DNA of 64,000 bases. Source: JAJEFO01 sp965214325 (GTDB taxonomy: Bacteria > Pseudomonadota > Alphaproteobacteria > Rhodobacterales > Rhodobacteraceae). The position numbers were made by a program, and so were the translations under genes. Positions 18,598 through 26,940 of this stretch are shown piece by piece. The notes under the pieces are model-generated. The model was not told the origin of the DNA and searched no databases. It saw nothing but the letters and a program-made list of their open reading frames with translations. Numbering within the stretch: position 1 is the stretch's first letter; each line of letters begins with the position of its first letter. The DNA lies in contig CBDCBG010000006.1 in assembly GCA_965214325.1 (NCBI GenBank), positions 1,550,001 through 1,614,000 of the forward strand, read 5' to 3'.

Positions 18598-19404
18598 GAG
18601 CCGGAGCCGGCGCCAGGCCGGGACGTCTGCCGAAATCGGTCCCGGGGGGTCCTGTGGATTTGTGGACGAGCCCTTCGGGCCGGCCCGCGCCCTGCGGGCC
18701 GTGTGGACAAGCCGTGGACGACGCAAGGGCGTCGCCCACCGCATTGCCCACACTCGCGGGCCTCTCGCCCACAAGCTCCACAGGACCGCAACAACAACCA
18801 TTTCAATTTGGATTCGAAGAAGGCGTCGCTGACGCTCCGGCAGCGTGCACACGCATTGCCGGAATCCCGTACCGGAGGACCGGTCCTGACGGCCGAGCCT
18901 TGCGGCAGGGCCTTCGCGGAGATAGCTTCAGACCCGGAACAGAAGAGGAGACCAACTTGCCCAACACGGCCTGATCGCGTCGCTTCGCTCCGGGTGGCTA
19001 CCATGGTGACATTGGGTGGCTACGTTGAGTGAAATTGACCGGCTACTTTGGCTGAAATTAGGGTGGTACGTTGGTGAAATTCGGCACTTTCCGGCCTGGT
19101 TGGGCACGGATTCGATGTTGAGGGCCATGGCGGGCATCCGTCATGGGAACTTTCCGGCCTCATTGTATCGACCCGGTCTGTGAAGTCAAGAGAAAAAATC
19201 AAAAGGAATGTTGCGTCCCCGTTCAATCCCCTCGGGACCGCTCGCCGGATGCGCCGGGATCCGCGCCTGCGGGCGTTATGGCAACAGAAATCCATCTACG
19301 GGGCCTCAGAACCGCAGATTCCCGTTTCATGTCAACGGGTTGCACGCAAAATGACCGTGTGAAGTTCCGATTAGAGCATCCGGTTCCTCGCATGACAGGT
19401 TCGC

Positions 19405-20050
19405 TCAAGGAGCATGGATCGACCGCGTGACCTTGGCGTTTGGCAGGGGGAATCTGGTGAGAACGGCTTTGAACCGTTCCCAGGAGATCCATCCGTTGCG
19501 ATGGCGCCGACCGAGCCAGCGGCGCCAGCTTCTGACCACAGCCGCCCGAAAGCGGGAGAGCTGTTTGTCATTGCCCGTAAGACCGTAGTAGGCGCAGTGT
19601 CCCAGGATCACGCTGGCAAGGTGCCGGCACTGATCCCCGAGCGGCATGTGCCGATGCTCCTTGCACCAGGTCCACACCGACTTGACGGCCCGCGCGAGAC
19701 GCGCCCTGGCGGTGAACTGTCGCACGACCCAGCGTCCCTTCCGCGACTTGCCCCAGAGATGGGCGAAGCCGAGAAAGTCGAACCGGTTCCGCGTTCCATG
19801 TCCACCGGCCGTTGGCCGGAAGTCCACATACCTCGTCTTGGTCGGATGCAGCGTTAGCCCATGCTTCGCAAGACGCGCGCCCAGAGCGGCGAGCACACGC
19901 TCGCCGTCCCTGCGGTTTCGAAAGGCGATGACAAAGTCGTCTGCATAGCGCACGAGCCGGAAGGCCCCCACTCGGGGTCGCACCGTCTCCATCATCCACG
20001 AATCCAGCACATGGTGCAGGCAGACGTTGGTGAGGATCGGGGAAACGGCT
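19405..20050 (-). pseudogene. ltrA: Group II intron B reverse transcriptase, C-terminal piece
   Basis: The last 646 nt of the intron-encoded RT: GAVSPILTNVCLHHVLDSW (domain 4), the intact catalytic box RLVRYADDFVIAF, the thumb LTLHPTKTRYVDF, and the group II maturase-like end HLASVILGHCAYYGLTGN. It starts in the middle of the TPQG|A motif at a serine-recombinase element boundary (20051-20052). Together with 26772-26918 and 34657-35141 it forms one uninterrupted frame of 426 codons, so this protein was intact before the insertions. Confidence 0.9.
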
Positions 20051-20973
20051 CCCTGAACGCAAAAAGCAACTTTTGCCGTAACTGCTCACCCCTTTCCCAG
20101 GGCGGGTTGAGGGTCATGCAGTTCGATCATTTTGGCGGCATTTCCGGCGAGCGCGATCTGGATGGCGACGAGAGGGTTGTATCCGAGTGCCGCCATGGAA
20201 CTCAGGCAGCTTGAGATCCGGCACCAGGCTTCGGCGCAAAGCCGGGTTCGGAAGCATCCGGATACCTTGATCTTGACCTTGGCCATCCTGATTTTCTGCT
20301 CGCCCGCATTGTTGGTGAAGCTGACGTCCGCCTCCCCCATGAAGCGCGGCACGGACACCTCGTGCTTCACGAGGCGCTCATGCAGGTTGTGTGCGTCGGA
20401 CTTCGCGATCCGTCCGCGTTTTCCTTTCGGGCGCGGCGGGATGTCGGGCAGCTCCTTGCCGCCCCGGGTCAGGATGGTCCGATATCGCTTGCGCATGGCC
20501 ATGCGCTCGGCCTCGGTCAGGACCTTGGTCGCACTCTTGTTGACGCTGTGGCAGGCCTCGCGCAGCAGCTTCTTCATCAGGCGCGCCCAGCGGAAGCCGT
20601 TGGACTCGACGACGAAGGTCAGCTCGCGCAGAAGGTGCGAGCCGCACAGCTGGTGGCTGCACCGGTCGCAGGCGAAGCATGTCGCCCAGCAGTCGTGGAC
20701 CAGCGTGCCGGTGTAGCGCGGGATGATGCCGATCTCGTCGATGGCCTCCTTGCCGCGCTTCCGGTGCACGAACTTCAGGGTCAGGGAGCCGTCGGTGACG
20801 ACATGGAGCCATTGGGTCCTGCCGTCGACCCGGAAGCCGGTCTCGTCGGCATGCAGGGCGGGGCGTTCCAGCAGCTGTGCGATGGCGGCGCGTTCCCATG
20901 ACGCGAGGGCGTCATGAAGGCGGCGCACGCAACCCAGGCAGGTGGCTTCGGAGAGCCTGAGGCCGGAGATCGC

Positions 20974-23454
20974 CCAATGGCATTTCCTTAAGGATTTGGC
21001 GTCATTTCCTTAAGGAGTCGCGCCTTTTCGCAGCAGGGGGCCCTGCCTTTCCGGAGATTTTCCGGCTTCAGGCTGCGGCCTTTCTCCTTCGGGTCCACTT
21101 GCTGACCGGCTTCATCGATTTCCTGGGATACGACCGTCCCGGCCGGAGCCGGCCGCGCACCTTGAGGATTCCCTCGGCCATCCGGGTCACGGCCTGCGCG
21201 ACGGCTTCGGCCTGCGCGAGCAGCATCTCCTCGATGTTGGCGGCCACGATCGCGATCGCGTTTCTGAAGTTCACGGCCTGGCGTTCCTTTCCCTGCTCGC
21301 GGATGTCTGCGAGCAGGTCGTCGCCATGCCCGGAAAGCAGCCGCGTCATGGCGATCAGGTTGAAGTGGGCGTAGAGTTCCTGGCGCACGCCGCGCTCGGT
21401 CCGGCCGTGGAACTCGTCCACCGCGATGGTTCGCTTCGAGACCTTGTACAGCTCCTCGATTCCCCACCGTCCATGGTAGAGATGGCCAAGATCCTCGGCG
21501 GAGACGTGGCCGGCATCGAGCAGTGTCGTGACGGGATGGCAGTCGTCGCCGTCCGTCTTGCAGCGGACCAGCCGGAGGTCGACCGGATCGAAGCGCTCGC
21601 CGGGCCGACGTTCGGCAAGCTCTCGCTGCGTGTCCGGTCCCGGGGCGGCGGTGACGACGGTCTCGGTGCGGTCGCCCTCCATGAAGTCCCTGAAGGCGCC
21701 CACGCGGTTGCGCTGGAGCCGGAACACCGGATGGGCGCCCGTGCGGATGACGGCGTACAGGAGCTCGAACGAGAAGTGTCCCCGGTCGAACACGACGACG
21801 TCGCCGGCCTCCAGGGCGTGCAGGTGGCCCATGGCCGCGGCCCGCTCGCAGGCGCGGGCGGAGAGCGAGAAGTCGACCGGGACCTTGGTGTCGAGCCGGT
21901 ACAGGCAGGACACCAGCCCCTGCGGATAGCGGGCGCCGCCGTGCGGGAGCGGGTAGCCGGCATCGACCAGCGTCCGGGGCAGGTTCATCTTCGTTCCGTC
22001 GACCGCGAACGGGCGGCGGCCCTTCCAGCGCCCGCCCTCGCCGCCGTGGCGGAGGATCTCGCGGTGAAGGTCCAGGAACAGCTCCTCGTGCACCCTTTGC
22101 CGGGCCTTGCAGATCGACGAGGCGGCCACCGGCTCGCGTTGAGGCAGGGCGATCCCCAGCTTGCGGCACTGCTCCCAGAGCTCGGCGGTCACGGTCGCGT
22201 AGCCCTTCTCCCCCCGCGACAGGACCAGCCGGAACACGAACAGCATCACGATGAGGCTGTTGAGGACCCGCCGCCGCTTCATCCAGCGGCGGTCGTGCGC
22301 GTCGGCCAGCGCCGTGGCGGCGTCGACGACCTGCAGCCACGCCGCGACCAGCGGATCGTCCCGGTCGGGACGCGGCGGGCGCGGCGAGCGTGCCGGAGCC
22401 GCGCGCCCCTGGAGGACGTCGCGGAAGTCCCGGCCGAGGGGAAGGACGAGGATCTCCTTCGCCGGCTTCGCCCGCCGGCCCGACTTCCGGCCGGCGGTCA
22501 TTCCGATGCGCTCCCAGTTGGCGGCGCGGTAGCACGCCCCGTCGAAGCGCGTCGGGTCGATGAACGTCTCGCACAGCACGGGGCGGCAGCCGTGGCGGCG
22601 CTCCCACTCCCCGGGAAGGCGGGCCGCCGCCATGCCGAGGACCCGCGAGGCAAGGTTCGTCACGGCCACCCATGGAAACACGATGAAGCGGGAATTGCCC
22701 AGCACCAGGTGCAGCCGGCGCTCGCGGTCCGGTCCGCTCCATCCGATCCATTCGTCGCGCGCCGGCAGCGTCCGCGACGCCGCCTCGAACAGCAGGCAGC
22801 CGAGGCGGCGGCCGTCACGGTCCAGGACGAACCAGCGCAGGTGCGGGCCGAACGGGCGCGGACAGCCCAGGCAGTGATGGCGGTCGACAAGCTCGTTCCA
22901 CTCCGCCTTCTCGTCGGGACCGTCCGCGGCGTGCAGCGACAGAGGCTCGAGGGCGGACAGCTCGCAGGCGATCTCCGGCTGCGGGTCCGATGCCGCCGTG
23001 TGGCAGATCGGCGGCAGCGCGCCGGGGCCGGTGCTCCGCTTCTCCGGAAGCGCCAGGATCCCGAACCCCTCCAGCTGCTCCAGCATGCGGAGGCAGGCCG
23101 ACACGCGGTAGTCGCCCTTGGGCGTGTTCCAGTTCAGGTGCTCGCAGATCGTCTTCGCGAGCTCGTTGCGGGTGTTGTTGGGAAGCAGCGCCACCGTCTC
23201 CTGGATGTCGGCGATCTGGCGCCGCGTCAGGCGGCGGCCGAAAAAGGTGGTCGTCTCAAGGCGCTCGATCCGCGGATCCATCGCTCCCGCTCCGGAAGAT
23301 GCAGTGTCCCGCAGCCTGGATTGCACGGACCGGCGGAAGTGTCAACCCCCCTGTGCCAAAAAATCCGCACCGGCGCCGACTGCCATGGAACAACGGCCTC
23401 GCGGGAGCGAAAGAAAGTCCGGCCAGACCTTGCGGTCAAAAGAAATGCCATTGG
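20974..23454 (-). mobile_element. IS4-type element carrying a DruA(DUF4338)-DDE fusion transposase
   Basis: A 2481-bp element with 13-bp terminal inverted repeats (CCAATGGCATTTC at 20974 and its inverse ending at 23454). The 8-bp duplication GAGATCGC lies at 20966-20973 and 23455-23462. It sits inside the IS66 transposase gene at the codons QAIS|GLRL. It has one long gene on the minus strand. Confidence 0.92.
21068..23281 (-). CDS. DUF4338 (DruA-like) - IS4 DDE fusion transposase
   Basis: About 737 residues in two parts. The first (about residues 1-270) resembles DUF4338, the domain of Druantia protein DruA: LAKTICEHLNWNTPKGDYRVSACLRMLEQLEGFGI, HHCLGCPRPFGPHLRWFVL, IVFPWVAVTNLASRVLG, and ETFIDPTRFDGACYRAANWERIGMT. 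The second is an IS4-type DDE core: FAVDGTKMNLPRT (D), DVVVFDRGHFSFEL (D), and LYHGRWGIEELYKVSKRTIAVDEFHGRT, with the Y-R-E-K signature. I chose ATG 23281 because GGAG lies 8 nt upstream and the DUF4338 similarity starts there; ATG 23326 adds only 15 residues. Intact reading frame. Confidence 0.88.
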   Translation of the reverse strand: MDPRIERLETTTFFGRRLTRRQIADIQETVALLPNNTRNELAKTICEHLNWNTPKGDYRVSACLRMLEQLEGFGILALPEKRSTGPGALPPICHTAASDPQPEIACELSALEPLSLHAADGPDEKAEWNELVDRHHCLGCPRPFGPHLRWFVLDRDGRRLGCLLFEAASRTLPARDEWIGWSGPDRERRLHLVLGNSRFIVFPWVAVTNLASRVLGMAAARLPGEWERRHGCRPVLCETFIDPTRFDGACYRAANWERIGMTAGRKSGRRAKPAKEILVLPLGRDFRDVLQGRAAPARSPRPPRPDRDDPLVAAWLQVVDAATALADAHDRRWMKRRRVLNSLIVMLFVFRLVLSRGEKGYATVTAELWEQCRKLGIALPQREPVAASSICKARQRVHEELFLDLHREILRHGGEGGRWKGRRPFAVDGTKMNLPRTLVDAGYPLPHGGARYPQGLVSCLYRLDTKVPVDFSLSARACERAAAMGHLHALEAGDVVVFDRGHFSFELLYAVIRTGAHPVFRLQRNRVGAFRDFMEGDRTETVVTAAPGPDTQRELAERRPGERFDPVDLRLVRCKTDGDDCHPVTTLLDAGHVSAEDLGHLYHGRWGIEELYKVSKRTIAVDEFHGRTERGVRQELYAHFNLIAMTRLLSGHGDDLLADIREQGKERQAVNFRNAIAIVAANIEEMLLAQAEAVAQAVTRMAEGILKVRGRLRPGRSYPRKSMKPVSKWTRRRKAAA

Positions 23455-24052
23455 GAGATCGCCTGCACCAGCGACACGGCACGGCGCAGCGACAGCATGT
23501 GGGCGCCCGGCAGGTTGACGACGAAGGCCTGGAGGCCGGCGCCGTACTGCAGCGGGCCCGGCATGTCGTCGGGGAACCGTCCCTTGGTGCGGGCCCGGCA
23601 TGCGGGGCATTCCTTGACCTCGGCGTCGACGCGACGCTCGACGACCTCGAACACGATGTCGTGGAGAATGCGGCGTTCCCGGTCGATCGCATCGACGTCT
23701 GCGAGGTCGGCGCCGCATGTGTCGCAGGCCTCGACGGCGACCGTCTCCTCGACGGTGGTCTTCCGGAGGTTGTCGCCCGTCTGCGGGTTCGGCTTCGCGC
23801 CCTTGCCGCTGCTGCCGGCACGCCGTGCGGTCTCGTCCCTGTCCGTCTGCGACGGCGGGAGGCTGGAGTTCCTCGATCCCTTGCGGGTCGTCCTTTCCGG
23901 CAGAACGGTGATCAGGATGCCCAGCAGGGTGAACAGGACGCCGATCACGGCATCGACCTCTTCGGACACCTTGCCGTCCTTTCGCAGCGCGGCGATGCGG
24001 GCCTTCGCGCCCTCGAACTCCTCGCGCAGCGACGCCGCGTTCACCGTCGCCA

Positions 24053-24379
24053 TCACCCGGCCTCCACCGCCATCACCGCCGCCTCCACCGCGAGCCGCTC
24101 GCCCGGGGGCGTCGCGCGGCAGACCGGCTCGCGGCCCTGGAAGTCGAAGCCGGACAGGAAGCGGTGGGCGCAGCCATGGTGGAGCTCGACGGGGCAGTCC
24201 CGTCCGAAGCCGTCGGTCGCCCGGCGGTCCAGGCCGATGCCGCGCTGCGCGGGCGGCTTGCGCTTCATGATCGCGCCGCCGCCCAAGCGCGTTTCCAGAC
24301 ATGCGGAACGAGGCGGCATGAGGCTCACGATGGCCTGGCAGAGCCCCGTCGTCGCCTTTGACCCGTACCATGCCCCCAT
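24053..24379 (-). CDS. Small hypothetical protein of the IS66 element
   Basis: An open frame just upstream of the transposase, ending on its start codon (stop 24053-24055). It reads MGAWYGSKATTGLCQAIVSLMPPRS and later GRDCPVELHHGCAHRFLSGFDFQGREPVCR. The position matches the small accessory ORFs of IS66 elements, but I do not recognise TnpA or TnpB of the classical type. The frame extends to 24421; the start is uncertain. It may not be expressed. Confidence 0.4.
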   Translation of the reverse strand: MGAWYGSKATTGLCQAIVSLMPPRSACLETRLGGGAIMKRKPPAQRGIGLDRRATDGFGRDCPVELHHGCAHRFLSGFDFQGREPVCRATPPGERLAVEAAVMAVEAG

Positions 24380-24568
24380 CGAGACGGCCCCTCCCCGGAA
24401 CGATCGATCCGCGACCGGCAATGGAATGTCCGCTCTGTGATGTCAAACGCAAATCCTCGACGGGAGGTCGGCAGCGAGAACCGCGCAAGGCGCCGCGGCA
24501 AAAGGCCGGACGCTCGTCCCGAACGCGATCAGGCAAGAAATCCAACGGTCAAGAAGGGGGGCGAGCAG

Positions 24569-26197
24569 TTACCTTTTGCCTTCAGTGACGTCCGAGCCTG
24601 GTTTTGACGGTTCTGGATCGTCCTGCGGCGATCCCGGGATCGGGATGGAACGGTGAATGGTGATCGTGTCCTCTGTGACCTGCACCTCCTTCACGAGGAG
24701 CCGGACAATGCGCTGGCGTTCGTCGATGTCCAGCGTATTGGCGGACACGCGCAGCCGGTCCAGGAACCCGGTCAGGGTCTCGGCCAGCCGGAGCCACGTG
24801 TCTTGGTCCCTGGCGCGATTCTCGGCCAGGTGCAGTTCGCGGCTGAGCGCCTGTTCCTGGCGGCGAAGGTCCGGCGTCCGTGCACGCAGTTCCTCGATCG
24901 TGATCAGGTCCTCCTGACAGGCCGTGACGAGGCGGTCGAGGCTCTTGCGGATCCGGGTCGGACGGTGCCGCAGGTCGATCTCGCGTTTCCGGTCGGGATC
25001 GGAGGCGCGGTCCGCTTCCGGTCGCCGGTCGATCTCGGCCCCGATCAAGGCCGGGTCCTCGAGCGGACGGACCACTTCGGTCCAGACGATGTCATCAAGC
25101 TGGTCCTGGCGTGCCGGCCGGCTGTCGCACAGCGGTCCGTCGAGATGGCGCCAGGCGTCGGATCCGAGACAGCGGCAATAACGGATCTTGCGGGCACTCG
25201 TCCGGGTCGACGTGCGCGACAGCGCGTAGCCGCACTTGCCGCAGGTGACCAGCCCCTGCAGCACGCTGGGGGTCTTGGCGCGGCGCGGCGAGCGGGCCTT
25301 GTTCAGCGCCAGTCTCTCCTCGGCCAGGGCGAAGGTCTCCTCGCTGACGATCGCCGGACCGGGATCTCGATCCAGTCCTCGCGTGGCCGTTCGTGCCCTG
25401 CCGTGGCCGCGCTGGCGCAGGGGACGCGTCACGGACGTCCGCGGCTGCTGGCGGGTCTTGCCGAAGCAGGCCTTGCCCTTGCAGGCCGGGTTGCGCAAGA
25501 TCCCCCACACTGCCGAACGCTCCCAGCGCGGGCTGCGGCCGGTGGCTGTCGGGACCGCGCGTTCGTTGAGCCTTCGGGTGATCGCGCCGATGCTCATGTG
25601 CTCACAGGCATACGCACGACAGATGTCGCGAACGGCCGAGGCCTGCGGCTCGACGATTTCGTGGAAGGCATCGCTGTCCCGGGTCTTCCTGTGATGGCGG
25701 CAGCCGCAGGGCGCACCGGCGAGCACGGCAACTTCGCCGCGCTTTGCCCGGTGGCGCTTGCCGCGCCGGGACCGCTCCAGGATCCGGGCACGCTCACATT
25801 CCGCAATCATGCCCTGCAGCTGCACAAGGAGATGGTCTTCGGGGGTCTTCGTCGACGGCGCCTTCAGGAACACGGCCTCGACGCCGTGGCGGGCCAGTTC
25901 CTCAACGAGAAGAACCTGACAGGCATGCCGGCGGCTCAGGCGGTCCGGGGAGTGAACCGGAACGGCCTCGATGCGTCCTTCCGCCGCGAGGTCCCGGACC
26001 CGTTCGAGCCCCGGGCGTTCGAGAACGGCGCCCGACAGGCCGTCGTCCTCGACGATCCTGTCCGGCGTGACGTCGTACCCGTTCTCCCTGGCGTATGCGA
26101 TCAGCGCCTCGGTCTGGCTGGCGATCGTGTGGCTCTCTCTCTGCTGATCGCCCGAGACCCGTGCATGAATGGCCGCAATCCTCATGCTCGTCTCCAT
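24569..26197 (-). CDS. Large serine recombinase (element 2)
   Basis: About 542 residues. The N-terminal resolvase domain has MRIAAIHARVSGDQQ with the nucleophilic serine, and PDRLSRRHACQVLLVEELARHGVEAVFL. Then follow the recombinase domain (ICRAYACEHMSIGAITRRLNERAVPT...WGILRNPACKGKACFG), the zinc ribbon LVTCGKCGYALSRTSTR...RYCRCLG, and a coiled-coil C-terminal tail. ATG 26185 (MRIAAIHARVS) is equally likely. The stop codon comes from the IS66 end; before that insertion the frame ran on into the intron, so the native C-terminus is uncertain. Confidence 0.88.
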   Translation of the reverse strand: METSMRIAAIHARVSGDQQRESHTIASQTEALIAYARENGYDVTPDRIVEDDGLSGAVLERPGLERVRDLAAEGRIEAVPVHSPDRLSRRHACQVLLVEELARHGVEAVFLKAPSTKTPEDHLLVQLQGMIAECERARILERSRRGKRHRAKRGEVAVLAGAPCGCRHHRKTRDSDAFHEIVEPQASAVRDICRAYACEHMSIGAITRRLNERAVPTATGRSPRWERSAVWGILRNPACKGKACFGKTRQQPRTSVTRPLRQRGHGRARTATRGLDRDPGPAIVSEETFALAEERLALNKARSPRRAKTPSVLQGLVTCGKCGYALSRTSTRTSARKIRYCRCLGSDAWRHLDGPLCDSRPARQDQLDDIVWTEVVRPLEDPALIGAEIDRRPEADRASDPDRKREIDLRHRPTRIRKSLDRLVTACQEDLITIEELRARTPDLRRQEQALSRELHLAENRARDQDTWLRLAETLTGFLDRLRVSANTLDIDERQRIVRLLVKEVQVTEDTITIHRSIPIPGSPQDDPEPSKPGSDVTEGKR

Positions 26198-26333
26198 TGG
26201 TCAGGGCCGGAACCCCGTGCGCCCGGTCCGGCACCAGGATGGCGCAGGCATTCTGAAGCTTGGCATCGAGCAGGCGATCGAAGGAACAGGCGAGGTGAAC
26301 GGCGGGCCGGGCGTCCGGGCGGCGCTCAGCCAT
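26185..26333 (-). CDS. Possible small coupled ORF in element 2
   Basis: An ATG at 26333 overlaps the end of the upstream HTH/RHH gene and opens a frame reading MAERRPDARPAVHLACSFDRLLDAKLQNACAILVPDRAHGVPALTNG before the recombinase start. The segment FDRLLDAKLQNACAILVPD looks like a real short protein, and elements 1 and 3 have a small ORF at the same position. The frame runs on out of phase under the recombinase gene to 25902, so its true end is unclear. Confidence 0.4.
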
Positions 26334-26655
26334 CGCGGTCCGGCTCCGAGAAGAAGCGCCTCAGGGCCCGCGCGACGATCTCCCCGATGGAGAGGCCGCG
26401 GCTTCGCGCCTGAGCCCGCAAGGTTGCCGCCAGCGTGCCGGGAATCTTGATGGTGATCGGAACCGGCGCCTCGACGGCCTCGACCGGGCGGGACATGGTC
26501 CGGGCGTCCCGGACGCAGCGCCCGGCCTGACGCGCCGAAAGCCCGAAACGGCGAGACAGCTGGCGCACGGCCTCGCTCGCCGTGACGCCTTGGGCCAGCA
26601 GCGCGTAGGCGGCGTTGAGCTGCTCGACCTTCTCGGATCGTGTGGATCTGGCCAT
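26326..26655 (-). CDS. Small HTH plus ribbon-helix-helix protein (element 2)
   Basis: 109 residues. The first half reads EKVEQLNAAYALLAQGVTASEAVRQLSRRFGLSARQAGRCVRDA, a helix-turn-helix. The second half reads VPITIKIPGTLAATLRAQARSRGLSIGEIVARALRRFFSEP, a ribbon-helix-helix or Arc-like fold. It lies first in the element, 116 nt from its high-coordinate end, directly ahead of the recombinase. I infer an autoregulator or a directionality/target-binding partner; that is not shown by the sequence. Confidence 0.7.
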   Translation of the reverse strand: MARSTRSEKVEQLNAAYALLAQGVTASEAVRQLSRRFGLSARQAGRCVRDARTMSRPVEAVEAPVPITIKIPGTLAATLRAQARSRGLSIGEIVARALRRFFSEPDRDG

Positions 26656-26771
26656 TTGTCATAAACGCATTGCCTTTCGAGGCGCAAGTCAGGCATCGGG
26701 CGGTCTCGCCAGCCCGCTATCCGGCGCTCAAACCGGAAGTTGCCTTTTGTGTTCAGAGGGTCACCGTCCCG

Positions 26772-26918
26772 CCTTGCGGCGTGCCCGTCTCCGAGCGTTG
26801 CAGTACGCCCGCATCCAGCACACCCGCCTTCAGCCATTTGTCGATCATGCGGCGTATGACGCCGTCCTTGATCCTCAGGTCGAGAAAGCCCCGGAGGCGT
26901 CGGTGGTCGATCGTGTCG
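26772..26918 (-). pseudogene. ltrA: Group II intron B reverse transcriptase, middle piece
   Basis: 147 nt encoding DTIDHRRLRGFLDLRIKDGVIRRMIDKWLKAGVLDAGVLQRSETGTPQG, which is RT domain 3 to the start of domain 4. It lies between serine-recombinase elements 2 and 1. Its ends fall exactly where the neighbouring pieces resume (RAFF|DTIDH and TPQG|AVSP). The open frame has no stop until it leaves the piece. Confidence 0.88.
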
Positions 26919-26940
26919 AAAGACCACACGACACACTACC

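Larger units (their letters stand above)
16141..19086 (+). mobile_element. IS21-family insertion sequence
   Basis: A 2946-bp element with 5'-TG...CA-3' ends typical of IS21: TGCCAAATTTCAC at 16141 and the inverted GTGAAATTCGGCA ending at 19086. The 7-bp duplication CTTTCCG lies at 16134-16140 and 19087-19093. It carries istA-istB with a 4-nt overlap. Both ends hold several copies of a transposase-binding-like motif. From 18598 to about 18990 there is no gene. Confidence 0.92.
14406..19137 (-). pseudogene. IS1634-family transposase, copy B, split by IS21
   Basis: The first 44 nt of coding sequence lie at 19094-19137 (MPAMALNIESVPNQ) and the remainder at 14406-16140. They total 1779 nt, exactly the 593 codons of copy A including the stop, so the IS21 insertion with its 7-bp duplication is the only lesion. 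DDE motifs YDVSSSYLEG, VGDRGML and SLAGVERAFRN are intact in the larger piece. The open frame into IS21 (to 16202) could give a fused start but lacks the native N-terminus. Confidence 0.92.
14325..19369 (-). mobile_element. IS1634-family insertion sequence, copy B, interrupted by IS21
   Basis: Ends match copy A: CGGAACTTCA starts at 14325 and TGAAGTTCCG finishes at 19369. The target duplication ATTAGA stands at 14319-14324 and 19370-19375. An IS21-family element (16141-19086) lies inside near the start of the transposase gene. Without it the element would again be about 2.09 kb. When it and one ATTAGA are removed, the flanks join into what looks like domain V of group II intron B. Confidence 0.92.
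14300..19404 (-). other. Putative group II intron B domain V, split by IS1634 copy B
   Basis: Removing IS1634 copy B and one ATTAGA joins, on the minus strand, AACCGGATGC + TCTAAT + GCGGGCACGTCCGGCT. This folds as a stem CCGGA/TCCGG with a two-base CG bulge on the 3' side, then GCTC/GGGC closing a short loop, similar to domain V of group II introns. It lies about 25 nt after the stop of the intron B reverse transcriptase, the expected place. The loop is not a GNRA tetraloop, so the call is tentative. Confidence 0.5.
20086..24053 (-). pseudogene. IS66-family transposase (TnpC-type), split by IS4-type element
   Basis: The N-terminal piece (23455-24053) starts MATVNAASLREEF and has the zinc-binding CDTCGADLADVDAIDRE...CPACRARTKGRFP. 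The C-terminal piece (20086-20965) holds the DDE core: LHADETGFRVDG, LVHDCWATCFAC, LCGSHLLRELTFV and FTNNAGEQKIRMAKVKIKVSGCFRT with the glutamate. Together 599 + 880 nt give exactly 493 codons, so the gene was intact before the IS4-type insertion at QAIS|GLRL. ATG 24053 is preferred because similarity begins there. Confidence 0.92.
20078..24572 (-). mobile_element. IS66-family insertion sequence, interrupted by an IS4-type element
   Basis: Terminal inverted repeats GTAACTGCTC(A/G)CCCC start at 20078 and, inverted, finish at 24572. The 8-bp duplication CTTTTGCC flanks it at 20070-20077 and 24573-24580, the size usual for IS66. Without the inner IS (20974-23454 plus 8 bp) it is about 2.0 kb. 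It landed at the 3' end of the serine-recombinase gene of element 2 and supplies that gene's present stop codon. Confidence 0.93.
20053..26771 (-). mobile_element. Serine-recombinase element 2, inside intron B RT gene
   Basis: Removing 20053-26771 and one copy of the shared dinucleotide CC (20051-20052 / 26772-26773) restores the RT sequence TPQG|AVSP in frame. The low end reads CTGAACGCAAAAAGCAACTT. The high end, read inwards, holds CTGAACACAAAAGGCAACTT about 15 nt in, an imperfect inverted pair. Apart from the nested IS66 it is about 2.2 kb and encodes an HTH/RHH protein and a large serine recombinase. A 2-bp crossover without longer target duplication fits serine-recombinase chemistry. Confidence 0.8.

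Noticed and set aside
21068..23281. Druantia anti-phage defence system
   Set aside because: Only the DUF4338 domain is present and it is fused to a complete IS4 transposase inside IS ends; none of the other Druantia genes is near.
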